A stretch of DNA of 64,000 bases from Aquimarina algicola (GCF_006443095.1 NZ_VFWZ01000010.1:99123-163122), one strand, 5' to 3'; shown: positions 25,746-35,679, numbered from the stretch's first letter. Notes: generated from the sequence alone by a model not told the origin. Program-made: numbers and translations.

Positions 25746-27347
25746 CTACTTTGGACTGGCATTCTCATAAGCTGCAGAACCTCCTCCTCCAGGAGTTGCA
25801 AAAGCAGCTTCTTGATCGGGAACATCCCAATAGCCAAGATAGTTATAATCAAATGTTGCATTTGTATTTAGATTTCCTACTGCATCTAATACGACAGCAC
25901 CAGTTCTTCCTCCACCTTGACTTACAGGTTCTATGACACCCCATCTTCTTGCATCATAAAAGCCTACACCACGCAATAACAATCCTATTCTTCTTTCTTT
26001 TCTTAATTCTTCCAGAGCGCCTGCTTCATCTAAGCCTGTTCCTGCTACAGGAGCTAACTCTGCATCCTGAAATTGTCTGATATTATCAATAATATTTAAT
26101 CCATCTTCTATTTGTCCACTATATATAAATGCTTCAGCTTTCATCAATTCATTTTCATCGTAGGTAGAACCATAGTATATGTTTATCCTTTCATCTATAC
26201 GGGAGGCATAATCAAGATCGTTGAAACCCCATCTTGTTCCATACTGTATCCCTCTTCCGCTTCTATTTACCTCGGCATTTCTCAATTCTACTACATTATC
26301 AGTAAATCTTTTATCTCCTGGTTTAAAATCCTGAACCAAACGTTCACTAAGAAAGTGCCACCCGATAAGAAGCCTGATAGGTACGTTTCCTGAAAGATTA
26401 AAATTAACTCCATCTTGCTTGATCACAAATATAAAGTCTCCTGCTTGTAAACCATTATCAGTAAGTGTTTGGATTTCTGTCCAATCTGTTGCTGTCATCT
26501 CATCCACTTTTTTATTCACAAGAATATTTCTTGCTTTTAAAGTATTGATATTACGAATCCACATATCTTTTGTAAGTAATCTGGAAGATGAATTTCCTCT
26601 GAATGATGAGGGAGCGAATACGCCAGGTACTATACTCTCCATAAATCCAGAAATTTCTCCATCAATTTGATTAAGTTGTTCTATGGCGTTATCATAATTG
26701 AGGGTTGCTTCTTCAATCATTCTTTGTCGAGAAACATAATTTGCATTAGTTTCGCCAGGCTCTGATGTAATAATACCTTCAGTGTACATAGAGCCAATTC
26801 TAGAATATGCATATCCTTTCCAGAAATAAGCCCATGCTCTTAATGCTTTTCTTTTTAAATCTACATCATCTCTTATTTCTACGTCATCTACCAGACTAAG
26901 AATGTAGTTACCCGTGTTATTTGTTTTGTACATGGTCATCCACTCATGGGCAAAGGCATTTTCTTCGGTCTGTGTTCTTACATTTCTAACTCTAAGCGCT
27001 TGTGGTTGAGGTCCCTCTTGTGGTGGTGTTACAAGAGTACCATCATCTAATGTAATAGAGGTAGGTTGGTTTGTCCAGCGAAATGACCAATTACCAAAAG
27101 GTATATATATAGCATCTGCCATACACTCATGATAGGCCTGTACTTGCCATGCAAAATCATAATCTATAAATGGATCATCATCGGCGTCTATATTTGCTTG
27201 ATACACTCCTGTTGCTAATGAAATGAGACCGGATTCTGTTTCGAGTACATCAAACCTTGGATCGTTTAGATTTTGTACCTCTAATTGATCATTATCACAA
27301 CTAGAGATAAAAAACGTGATTATTATGATTAAAATAAACTGTTTCAT
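25746..27347 (-). CDS. SusD/RagB-family outer-membrane lipoprotein
   Basis: Surface lipoprotein of 533 residues that pairs with the SusC protein encoded upstream and closes the barrel as a substrate-binding lid. The ATG at 27347 was chosen because it directly precedes a lipoprotein signal (MKQFILIIIITFFISSC, lipidated Cys17); a longer frame adds a Lys/Asn-rich stretch without homology. The helical TPR-like SusD fold is supported by KALRAWAYFWKGYAYSRIG and the conserved C-terminal ELRKERRIGLLLRGVGFYDARRWG motif. The substrate (glycan or peptide) is not evident; no glycoside hydrolase is linked. Confidence 0.92.
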   Translation of the reverse strand: MKQFILIIIITFFISSCDNDQLEVQNLNDPRFDVLETESGLISLATGVYQANIDADDDPFIDYDFAWQVQAYHECMADAIYIPFGNWSFRWTNQPTSITLDDGTLVTPPQEGPQPQALRVRNVRTQTEENAFAHEWMTMYKTNNTGNYILSLVDDVEIRDDVDLKRKALRAWAYFWKGYAYSRIGSMYTEGIITSEPGETNANYVSRQRMIEEATLNYDNAIEQLNQIDGEISGFMESIVPGVFAPSSFRGNSSSRLLTKDMWIRNINTLKARNILVNKKVDEMTATDWTEIQTLTDNGLQAGDFIFVIKQDGVNFNLSGNVPIRLLIGWHFLSERLVQDFKPGDKRFTDNVVELRNAEVNRSGRGIQYGTRWGFNDLDYASRIDERINIYYGSTYDENELMKAEAFIYSGQIEDGLNIIDNIRQFQDAELAPVAGTGLDEAGALEELRKERRIGLLLRGVGFYDARRWGVIEPVSQGGGRTGAVVLDAVGNLNTNATFDYNYLGYWDVPDQEAAFATPGGGGSAAYENASPK

Positions 27348-27459
27348 CTGTTTATTATTTTTTTTATGGTTTAAATAAATTACCAAACTTTAATTGTATA
27401 GATATATTCAATGTTAACCTTAAAAAAGTATGGTATAATTTTAAAATTATCTAGTTTTT

Positions 27460-30400
27460 TTAGAAGCCTACATTAATACCAAATGAAAAAGATCTAAAAT
27501 TTGGAAAAGCATATTGATCTAATCCTCTTTCTACAGGATTATTGAAATTAGAAGCTGCTTCTGGATCTAATCCTTTATAATCTGTCCAGGTAATTAAATT
27601 ATCACCCGTAACTGTAAGTCGTAAACTTGATACTTCTTTGATTAGATATCCAAGGTCATATGATAGCCTTACATTACGTAGTCTTAAAAAAGAACCGTCT
27701 TCTACAAACTCAGCATTTGGATTGTTTGTCGCATACAGGTTTGCATAATATGCAGCCCAGGCACCGGTTTCTCCATTAATCGTAATAGGTGTTGCAACAT
27801 CTTCATGTAAAAGATCTCTATATAACCATTGTCGAGTTTGGTTATAAATATCATTGCCCTGTACCCAATCTAATTGAAATGAGAAATCTAAGTGCTCCAT
27901 GATATTAAACTCTTGTATAAATGATAGTGTAAAATCAGGAGTTGGATCACCAATTAATTCTTGCTCATCAGTAAGGGAAACTTGTTTTGAATTTCTGTTT
28001 ACCACGTACCCGTTAGGTCCTATTTCAAAATCATTAAGATCAGCATCCTGTATATATCGAGATCCATCACTTCTAGTTTGTGTTAGACTTGTTAGAGGTG
28101 AGAATCCAAAGAAAGCACCTACAGGAGCTCCTTCTCTAAGAATATGGTTATTACCTAGTGGAATATCAAGACCATTGGCAATACTTGCAATATCACTTTC
28201 AAAAGTACTGAAGTTGAATGTAGAATTCCATTTGAAGTTTCTCTTATTAACCACAGAAACATTGAGACCTGCTTGAAAACCAGTTGTTTCGATAGATATA
28301 GCATTGGTTAAAATAGCAGCGGCACCTTGTGATGGCTGTATATCTAATTCTCTTATAATATCATCAGAATCTCTCGTGTAGTAGGTAGCGTTTAATTCTA
28401 ATCTATTAAACCAATCTTTTTTACCTGGAGTTAGTACTAAATCAGTACCAAATTCTAATTCTTGAGAAGTTTGTACATTAAGGTTTGGATTTTGAAGTAC
28501 TCCGGGAACTGATATCGCTCTTGTATTTACGATTTGTCCTGAGTCAAGAACCGGGATTCTATCAAAGGGTCCGGGTTGTATACCGGCTTCTCCATATGCA
28601 GCACGTAATTTTAGTTGATTTACAATATCACTTTCAAAGAATTCATCAACTCTTACATATAGATCTCCTCTTGGAAACACAAAAGCATCAGAACCTTCTC
28701 CAAATGCTGAAGACCAGTCAACACGAACACCTCCTGAAATCCCAAAGTAATTACCAAAATCAAACTTTTGATTGATTAAATACCCAAATGTTCTAAAAGA
28801 ACTTTCAAAAGCAGTAGCAGATTGTTGCCCAGTTTGGTTCATATTGATATCTCTCGTAAATGTGGGTAAATCAGTACCAGTAACGGTCAATCTTTCAAAA
28901 TCTTCTCTACGCCAATCATATGATACCTGGGTTGATGAAGATATAGGAAGGCTCCAACCAAAATCTTCTTCTGTATTAAACCTAATAAATGCAGAGAGTA
29001 AAGAGTTTTGTGTAGTACCACTTTCGGGTCTTTCTACCAATGACCCTGTGTTTGGTATAATAGTACTACTCAAAAAGAGACTTTGATTAGCAATAAATTC
29101 TCTAAATTGATTTTCATAATGATCAATACCATATTTATAATCCAATTCTAAAAATTTAAATGGTTTGTAATTGATATTGATATTTTGAATGATTCTTGAA
29201 AGGTCAGAATTAAATAATCTATTATCAAAACTATAGAATGGATTTACTTCATTACCTCCCGTTGGATTTGCAACAAAGTTGCCTATAGCATCTCTTGCTG
29301 TATTGTCTATAAATTGAGGAACATTTAAAGCATTACTTAGAGCACTATTAACATTGTTGGCCCCTGTAATTCCTCCGGTAGTATTATCACTTCCAATAAG
29401 TGTAGTGTTAGAAGATATAGAGAGTTTGTCTGTAATATCAACACTAATATTTGATTTGAAGTTTGTTCTTTTTAGTCGTCCAAAAATAACAGACTCTTGA
29501 TTAAGGTGCGAAGCAGAGGTGAAAAATCTCACCTTTTCACTTCCTCCGGAAACAGAAATTCCGGTTTCCATCGTAGTAGCAGTATTAAATATTTGATCTA
29601 GCTGATCAAAAGTTTCTTCTCTAAAAGGTTTATTGACTTGTGTATCTGGAGAAATTCCTCCAATTGGAGTTGGCCATATACCTGTTGAAGGGTCAGGCGT
29701 TAATCTTGTGCCACCGCGATTTGCCAAAAAACCATCATCTGTTGTCTCATAAAAATGGCGATCTGTTTTTCCAAAATTTCCTTCTAAAGCAGTGCTAAAA
29801 CCAACACGAGATCTCAAGTTTACATTTATTTTACCAGCTTTACCTTTCTTAGTGAAAATTTGAATTACTCCATTAGCTCCTTGTGCTCCATAAATGGTTC
29901 CTGCAGCAGCTCCTTGTATAACCTCTATCCGTTCTACGTCATTCAAATCTAAATCTGCTAGTCTACTTGATTGATTAGTAGCAGAACCATTGTCGAGGTT
30001 ATCTGTATTAATTTGTACTCCATCTACCATAATCATAGGCTGCGAAGTCGATAATGAATTAATTCCTCTTAGTAAGATATTCTGTTGCTGTCCCGGTTGC
30101 CCCGAAGTAGATTGTATTCTTGCTCCTGGGACTTTACCGATCAATGCTTGAGATATATCAGCAGCAGGAGCGGGTGTAAGGTCATCAGCTGTGACAGATT
30201 CTACAGCGATGGCTACCTTTCTTTTTGCGGTAGCTACACCAACACCAGTTACAACGACTTCTTCTAGTGTCTGTGTGTCTTCTTGCATTTGTACATCAAT
30301 AGTGTTTTCACCACTTACTGTAACAGTTTTGGTTTCAAAACCAATGTAGCTAAAGGTTAGTGTATTTCCTTCTTCTGCTTCGATAGTGTAATTTCCATCA

Positions 30401-30567
30401 AAATCAGATTGTGTTCCTGAATTAGACTCTTTTACTAATATATTAACGCCGGGTAGTGGAATTCCTTGATTATCTGTAATCGTACCCGTAACTGTTTTTT
30501 GTTGTGCAGAAACTATTCCCGAAATAAAAAGGAAGAGTATCAACAATTGGTAGTGTTGTAATCTCAT
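27460..30567 (-). CDS. SusC/RagA-family TonB-dependent transporter
   Basis: Outer-membrane transporter of 1035 residues. The order is: signal peptide (ending SAQQ), carboxypeptidase-D-like domain with the GTITDNQGIPLPGVNILV signature (about 26-105), TonB box region (LEEVVVTG), plug domain (about 120-240; VDGVQI, GAAAGTIYGAQGANGVIQI), then a 22-strand barrel ending FSFGINVGF. This is the full SusC layout. It imports a substrate captured by the SusD partner encoded 112 bp downstream (measured to the chosen SusD ATG). It probably belongs with the AraC-type regulator encoded on the same strand upstream. Confidence 0.95.
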   Translation of the reverse strand: MRLQHYQLLILFLFISGIVSAQQKTVTGTITDNQGIPLPGVNILVKESNSGTQSDFDGNYTIEAEEGNTLTFSYIGFETKTVTVSGENTIDVQMQEDTQTLEEVVVTGVGVATAKRKVAIAVESVTADDLTPAPAADISQALIGKVPGARIQSTSGQPGQQQNILLRGINSLSTSQPMIMVDGVQINTDNLDNGSATNQSSRLADLDLNDVERIEVIQGAAAGTIYGAQGANGVIQIFTKKGKAGKINVNLRSRVGFSTALEGNFGKTDRHFYETTDDGFLANRGGTRLTPDPSTGIWPTPIGGISPDTQVNKPFREETFDQLDQIFNTATTMETGISVSGGSEKVRFFTSASHLNQESVIFGRLKRTNFKSNISVDITDKLSISSNTTLIGSDNTTGGITGANNVNSALSNALNVPQFIDNTARDAIGNFVANPTGGNEVNPFYSFDNRLFNSDLSRIIQNININYKPFKFLELDYKYGIDHYENQFREFIANQSLFLSSTIIPNTGSLVERPESGTTQNSLLSAFIRFNTEEDFGWSLPISSSTQVSYDWRREDFERLTVTGTDLPTFTRDINMNQTGQQSATAFESSFRTFGYLINQKFDFGNYFGISGGVRVDWSSAFGEGSDAFVFPRGDLYVRVDEFFESDIVNQLKLRAAYGEAGIQPGPFDRIPVLDSGQIVNTRAISVPGVLQNPNLNVQTSQELEFGTDLVLTPGKKDWFNRLELNATYYTRDSDDIIRELDIQPSQGAAAILTNAISIETTGFQAGLNVSVVNKRNFKWNSTFNFSTFESDIASIANGLDIPLGNNHILREGAPVGAFFGFSPLTSLTQTRSDGSRYIQDADLNDFEIGPNGYVVNRNSKQVSLTDEQELIGDPTPDFTLSFIQEFNIMEHLDFSFQLDWVQGNDIYNQTRQWLYRDLLHEDVATPITINGETGAWAAYYANLYATNNPNAEFVEDGSFLRLRNVRLSYDLGYLIKEVSSLRLTVTGDNLITWTDYKGLDPEAASNFNNPVERGLDQYAFPNFRSFSFGINVGF

Positions 30568-30836
30568 AAATTTTGATAGTTATTTTCTTAAACAAATATG
30601 ATTTGGTAAGTATCCAAAAAGAGAAGAAAAACAAGGCTTATGTTGAAAGGCTAACTCAATTATAAATTATTTCCTGATTACTTGAACAAAGTGCAGTGGA
30701 AAGTACTGACCTTGTTATTTCTTCTACTTTCGGATAACTAAGAAGTAAAGAAATGTACTTCTTGCAAACAACGAGTTAAATACGATAAAGGTTTACTGTT
30801 TGCCGAAGAAGTGTTACTTGTTACCTTCTTTGTATA

Positions 30837-32378
30837 TCAAGCAACAAGAGACTTTATATATTCTGATGGGGTTGTCTTATTGTATTTTTTGAAAGACCTA
30901 TTGAAACTAACTTTGTTATTAAAACCAACCTCATATGCTATATCTATAATGTTGAGGTTATTGTGATCACTACTTTTGATTTCTAATAGTCTTTTGGCTT
31001 CAGTAATTCTATAAGTATTGATAAGATCAAAAAAATTAAGACTGAAATGCTCATTTATTACCTGTGAAGTATTATGTCTTGTGGTTCCTAAATATTCAGA
31101 AAGCTTTTGTAGGGTAAGATCATTTTGTTTAAATACTTTTTCATTGTCTAAAAGATGCGTCAATTTTTCCTTTAATTCTAAAGATAAACTTGGAGTAAGC
31201 CCGGAATTTTGATATCGATCTTTATTTTCAGTTTCTAATTTATCCTCGGTAGAAGTTTTTTCATCAATAATTATACTATTTCTAAAAATGCTGGGTTGTA
31301 CAAATGCCATATAGCTTATGTATAAAATGAAAATCCCCATTGTGATACTTTGTAAATGAAGCAAAAAAGTAGTTTCTACAGATTTAATGGTTAATACTGT
31401 ATATAATGTATATAGTATAGTATAAAGCGAGCAGATGATTATAATGTTTCTAATCCAGGTATGTTCTAGCTTAGAAATATGATTCTTTTTGTCTTTTTTG
31501 AAGTTAATATGTATACGTGTAATCAAGATTCCGTAGAAAAATAAAGAAATCAGTTTGACCAGAGAGATGATGTCAGCATACAAAGAATCATTATTAATCA
31601 TCATTTTTAATTTCTCTTCTTTTGGTAATAAATAAATAGGAATTAAAAAACTGATCAATATAAGTGTTGGCAATAAATGGATGATATCTATTTTTTTTAA
31701 AATATATCCGGTTCTAACTCTTTTAAAGTAAAAATATATCAATGGACCATATAGCAATGAAAATGCTGCAGGGATATGTAAAGCATGTGGCAGATAATAT
31801 TGATGATTTGTTATGATGAGAAAAAGCTGGATGATGAAAAAAGAATTCAATAGTATAAAAAAGCTTATCAAAAAATTCGCAGTTTTATCTTTTGCGTTTT
31901 TGAGGTTAAGTAACACTGCCATCAATAGTCCTAAAAAACCAATGAATAAGTAAAAAAAAGCTTCAAAACTAATGTCTTTTTTATAACTTTTAAATACTCT
32001 TTGATGCATTTTTGAACCTTGTAATTGATCAAAATAACTATGTTCTGCAAAGCTTACATCCAAACTGGCCTTAATATATTTTTCTACATAGTCTGTTGCA
32101 GAGTGGTCACTATCATTTTTGATGTTGCAATATGCCAGTTGTTTGTAGATTTTCGTAGAATCCGGAACATTATAATATAAGGCTTTTTCATATTCTTTAA
32201 TGGCTAATTGATATCTTCCTGTCTCATAATAAGCATCTGCAAGAGATACGATACTATCAAGATCTAGCATTTGTTCTTGATAGTTTCTTTCATATCCATG
32301 AAGATGTATTGATAATAAAAAGAATAATAAGCTGTTGGTAACAGATATATTAATAATATTTGTTAGAGTTAGCCACAC
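30837..32378 (-). CDS. TPR/membrane AraC-type transcriptional regulator
   Basis: Membrane-bound regulator of 513 residues. It has a signal-like N-terminal helix, two or three TPR units (about 40-110; SLADAYYETGRYQLAIKEY), then seven or eight membrane helices between about 140 and 365, and a C-terminal AraC HTH (about 405-513) with IDIAYEVGFNNKVSFNRSFKKY and TPSEYIKS. The start is GTG; the next ATG is residue 37, which would remove the N-terminal hydrophobic helix. Such proteins link an envelope signal to DNA binding. It precedes susC on the same strand. A 22-bp-spaced direct repeat about 110-150 bp upstream may be its own operator. Confidence 0.88.
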   Translation of the reverse strand: MWLTLTNIINISVTNSLLFFLLSIHLHGYERNYQEQMLDLDSIVSLADAYYETGRYQLAIKEYEKALYYNVPDSTKIYKQLAYCNIKNDSDHSATDYVEKYIKASLDVSFAEHSYFDQLQGSKMHQRVFKSYKKDISFEAFFYLFIGFLGLLMAVLLNLKNAKDKTANFLISFFILLNSFFIIQLFLIITNHQYYLPHALHIPAAFSLLYGPLIYFYFKRVRTGYILKKIDIIHLLPTLILISFLIPIYLLPKEEKLKMMINNDSLYADIISLVKLISLFFYGILITRIHINFKKDKKNHISKLEHTWIRNIIIICSLYTILYTLYTVLTIKSVETTFLLHLQSITMGIFILYISYMAFVQPSIFRNSIIIDEKTSTEDKLETENKDRYQNSGLTPSLSLELKEKLTHLLDNEKVFKQNDLTLQKLSEYLGTTRHNTSQVINEHFSLNFFDLINTYRITEAKRLLEIKSSDHNNLNIIDIAYEVGFNNKVSFNRSFKKYNKTTPSEYIKSLVA

Positions 32379-32775
32379 AAGATTTTTGTTATAGGTTGAC
32401 TTTAAATTTAGCTATGTTTTTTTTAAGAAAAACTAAAAAATGTACTTAATAAATATAGATTTATCTTTTTTTTAAGATAAAGATTACGGTTGTTTTACAG
32501 GTAAAGAACAGTTATTTTACAGGGAAACCTTAGTTGTGATGACGTCGCTAGTTTTGATTTTTTGATACCCAAAAAAAAGTTAAATTTTTGAAAAAATAAA
32601 TTTAACAAATGTGTTTATTTTTTTTAACAAAAAATAATATTAAATAATTCAAAATTTAGTTTTAATAAAAACTTAAAATCGAACTTTTACTATTTATGAA
32701 GTTATAGTATTATACCGTCCTATTTTGAAGTTTTCTCACTGTAATAGTAAAGTTTAAAAAGTTATTATTTATACA
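32379..32775. other. Divergent intergenic region between AraC regulator and CBS gene
   Basis: No coding sequence. It holds a TTATCTT/AAGATAA hairpin with a six-T loop (32461-32480), a pair of 18-bp direct repeats (from 32489 and 32511) and a long AT-rich stretch (32560-32700). Confidence 0.4.
32486..32528. promoter_or_regulatory. Candidate operator: two 18-bp direct repeats at 22-bp spacing
   Basis: GTTGTTTTACAGGTAAAG (from 32489) and GTTATTTTACAGGGAAAC (from 32511) agree at 15 of 18 positions, and both are preceded by AC plus a purine. The 22-bp spacing puts both on one helix face, as for AraC-type or LytTR-type dimers. They lie 111-150 bp upstream of the AraC-type gene. Confidence 0.45.
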
Positions 32776-32805
32776 TTGTTGTAGATAAACTAGATTGTAT
32801 CTTTG
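32776..32805 (+). promoter_or_regulatory. Promoter of the cystathionine beta-synthase-like gene
   Basis: TATCTTTG (32798-32805) matches the -7 consensus; TTG at 32776-32778 lies 19 nt upstream as the -33 element. The start codon is 38 nt downstream. Confidence 0.6.
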
Positions 32806-32843
32806 CCAAATAGAATAAATTTAATTTTATAAAAAATAAGATT

Positions 32844-34205
32844 GTGGAATACGCAAAAAATATACTGGAAACGATTGGTAATACACCATTGGTTAAATTA
32901 AACACTTTGGTGAATGATATTGATGCTCTGGTATTAGCAAAATACGAAACTTTTAATCCCGGAAACTCTGTAAAAGATCGTATGGCATTGAAAATGATAG
33001 AAGATGCAGAAAAAGATGGCCGCCTGCAACCGGGAGGAACAATAATAGAAGGAACTTCTGGCAATACAGGAATGGGACTTGCTTTGGCAGCAATAGTAAA
33101 AGGATATAAGTTGATCTGTGTAATGGCAGATAAGCAGTCTAAAGAAAAAATGGATATTCTAAGAGCAGTAGGTGCTAAAGTTATGGTTTGTCCCACTAAT
33201 GTAGAACCGGATGACCCCAGATCATATTACTCAGTGTCCAAAAGACTTGCAGAAGAAACTCCAAATTCTTGGTATGTAAATCAATACGATAATCCATCAA
33301 ACGCTCAGGCGCATTACGAAAGTACGGGTCCAGAAATTTGGGAACAAACAAAAGGGAAAGTAACACACTTTATCGTTGGAGTTGGTACAGGAGGAACAAT
33401 ATCCGGAGTAGGAAAATATCTAAAAGAACAAAACCCCAATGTAAAAATATGGGGAATAGATACATACGGTTCTGTTTTTAAAAAATATCATGAAACCGGA
33501 ATTTTTGATGAAAATGAAATCTACTCTTATGTTACAGAAGGGATAGGAGAAGATATTTTGCCAAAGAATGTAGATTTTTCTATTATTGATGGTTTCACAA
33601 AGGTAACAGATAAAGATGCAGCAGTATACACTCAAAAATTAGCCAAAGAAGAAGGAATGTTTTTGGGAAATAGCGCTGGTGCAGCAATAAAAGGATTACT
33701 TCAATTAAAAGAACATTTTACCAAAGAAGATGTTGTCGTTGTGCTTTTTCATGATCATGGTAGTCGATATGTTGGAAAAATGTTTAATGATGATTGGATG
33801 AGAGAGAGAGGATTTTTGGATGAAGAAATATCAAAAGCACAAGATTTATTCAAAAATCGTACAACAAAAGAACTCGTTACAGTTAAAACAGAAGAACTTG
33901 TTTCTCATGCGGTAGAACGCATGCGTAACTTTCAAATTTCTCAAATACCGGTAGTTGATACCGAAGGATTTGTGGGGTCTATAGACGAAAGCACTCTCTT
34001 TTCTGCATTTTTGGATGATAAGAATATGAATAGCGTTCCTGTTAAAGAGGTTATGAAAGCTCCTTTTCCTGTTGTTAATGCCAATACTTCTCTAGAAGAG
34101 ATTTCTGGATTAATTAAAAATGGAAACCAGGCTGTTTTAGTTCATTTAGAGAATGGAAAGCATCATATTATAACAAAACACGATATTATTAGTCATATAA
34201 AATAA
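32844..34205 (+). CDS. Cystathionine beta-synthase-like PLP enzyme with CBS domains
   Basis: PLP-dependent lyase of 453 residues that condenses serine (or acetylserine) with homocysteine or sulfide. The fold-type II core shows NTPLVKLN, the PLP Lys44 in NSVKDRMALK, the substrate loop GTSGNTGMG (70-77) and the phosphate-binding glycine loop GVGTGGTISG. A C-terminal pair of CBS domains covers about 335-450. The N-terminal haem domain of animal CBS is absent, as is usual in bacteria. The start is GTG, correctly placed after a consensus promoter. A cysteine synthase activity is also possible; the CBS pair favours cystathionine beta-synthase. Confidence 0.9.
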   Translation: MEYAKNILETIGNTPLVKLNTLVNDIDALVLAKYETFNPGNSVKDRMALKMIEDAEKDGRLQPGGTIIEGTSGNTGMGLALAAIVKGYKLICVMADKQSKEKMDILRAVGAKVMVCPTNVEPDDPRSYYSVSKRLAEETPNSWYVNQYDNPSNAQAHYESTGPEIWEQTKGKVTHFIVGVGTGGTISGVGKYLKEQNPNVKIWGIDTYGSVFKKYHETGIFDENEIYSYVTEGIGEDILPKNVDFSIIDGFTKVTDKDAAVYTQKLAKEEGMFLGNSAGAAIKGLLQLKEHFTKEDVVVVLFHDHGSRYVGKMFNDDWMRERGFLDEEISKAQDLFKNRTTKELVTVKTEELVSHAVERMRNFQISQIPVVDTEGFVGSIDESTLFSAFLDDKNMNSVPVKEVMKAPFPVVNANTSLEEISGLIKNGNQAVLVHLENGKHHIITKHDIISHIK

Positions 34206-34230
34206 ATTATTATCTTTAATACAGTAATCT

Positions 34231-34280
34231 TAACCCCTCTATTAACAATTTAACATGTTAATAAAGGGGTTATTAATATA
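34231..34280 (+). terminator. Terminator of the CBS gene
   Basis: A 17-bp stem with one mismatch (34231-34247/34256-34272, core TAACCCCT/AGGGGTTA) and an 8-nt loop. AT-rich sequence with T runs follows. Confidence 0.75.
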
Positions 34281-34373
34281 TATAGCGGTTTTTATTTTTT
34301 TAATATAATAACGCAACGCTAACGTAGGTTAGGTGTCTTATAGAAATAAGGGAATTTTATTAAGTCATTAAAT

Positions 34374-35354
34374 ATGTATAGATATACATTTGATTTTTCA
34401 GACATAGATGCATTAAGAAGTTATTTTAGATCTCATCTCGATTCTGAAAGCAAAACAGATAGAATCTATTTTCCGCCAGAGATAGGAGAAGGATATTTAT
34501 CTTATTACAAGATATCACCAGAGGTATTTTTATTAGTCAACAATTACAAAGCTAATACAGATATCGAATATATAAGAATGCCGATAAATGAAAAAGATAT
34601 TATTCTTCATTTTAGAAAATATTCATTAGATCATCAGTTAGAAAAAGACTTGATCGTTAGTAAATATTCTACAAATTATACTCCGGGAAATATGAGGTGT
34701 ATGGATGCCCAACAAGGAGAACATGTATATATTACAAAAGGAGCAGAAGTAAGATCTACTATGATAGTGCTGAAAAGTTCATACATAAAGCCATATTTTA
34801 TGAAAAATAATGATATGGCAGAAAAAGTAGACAATTATATTAGATATTCTCATCAACATATCAATAAGTTCTATCTATCTTATAAACAATCAAATCTTTT
34901 TGATCAAATAGTAGAACCGGATTCAGAAAAAATAGAAAATTATCTATATTATATAGCCAGAGGGATTCGTTTATTAGAAACATTTTGGAAAGATGTTTTA
35001 AAATGGGAAACTGATCGAAATCCATTTAAAATTAATAGTTCACAAGTTGGTAATATTTATAAGGTAAGCGATTATCTTAAAGAAAACCTCAAAGAACCTT
35101 TTGTAGGAGTTGATCAGCTTGCAGCTATGGCTCATATGAGTAGAACGAATTTTTTTAATATGTTTAAAGAAATTCATAATCAAACACCTTTAGAATTCTT
35201 CAACAATAAAAGATTAGAAACTTCTTATAATATGATCGTGAGAGATGGACTTTCTATTCGAGAAGTAATGGATACTCTTAATTATTCAAATTCCTCAAAA
35301 TTTAAAAAAGCTTTCTTTAATAAGTTCGATATTTATCCTGATATAAGAATATAG
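34374..35354 (+). CDS. AraC-family transcriptional regulator
   Basis: Cytoplasmic regulator of 326 residues. The C-terminal AraC HTH covers about 225-326: VSDYLKENLKEPFVGVDQLA, then MSRTNFFNMFKEIHNQTPLEFF, and the second helix pair SIREVMDTLNYSNSSKFKKAFFNKF. The N-terminal 200 residues are mixed alpha/beta without a domain I recognise and could bind a ligand. No signal peptide or membrane helix is present. No target operon is adjacent, and the gene is flanked by terminators, so it stands alone. Confidence 0.88.
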   Translation: MYRYTFDFSDIDALRSYFRSHLDSESKTDRIYFPPEIGEGYLSYYKISPEVFLLVNNYKANTDIEYIRMPINEKDIILHFRKYSLDHQLEKDLIVSKYSTNYTPGNMRCMDAQQGEHVYITKGAEVRSTMIVLKSSYIKPYFMKNNDMAEKVDNYIRYSHQHINKFYLSYKQSNLFDQIVEPDSEKIENYLYYIARGIRLLETFWKDVLKWETDRNPFKINSSQVGNIYKVSDYLKENLKEPFVGVDQLAAMAHMSRTNFFNMFKEIHNQTPLEFFNNKRLETSYNMIVRDGLSIREVMDTLNYSNSSKFKKAFFNKFDIYPDIRI

Positions 35355-35382
35355 TAGCTATTGTATTAAAATTAAAGTTAGG

Positions 35383-35423
35383 TATGTTATAAAAATAAAG
35401 ATGGTTGTCAAAAGACAACCATC
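35383..35423 (-). terminator. Minus-strand terminator-like hairpin
   Basis: GATGGTTGTC/GACAACCATC with an AAAA loop is followed on the minus strand by CTTTATTTTTATAAC. The plus-strand AraC gene ends 46 bp to the left. On the plus strand no T tract follows. Confidence 0.5.
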
Positions 35424-35679
35424 AATAACCTAACACAAACTCAACTTAGCTTAGGGTTTTGTAATCTTAATATTTCTTAAATTGAATTAATTTGTTTCCC
35501 ATCAAATTATATGAGCAAAGTAAAGAAATGAAATTGTTCAAATGTTTTCCATTAATCCATAATTTATTACCAATAGTACATTTTTGTAAGAATTAACTTC
35601 ATTTTAAGAATTATAGGTAATCCGGAAACTTTTTGATGAATAAACGTAACATTCTAAGGTAACACATTCATAATACTAT

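Noticed and set aside
28485..29086. Two plus-strand ORFs of about 100 codons inside susC
   Set aside because: They are antisense shadows of the SusC coding sequence and encode low-complexity products.
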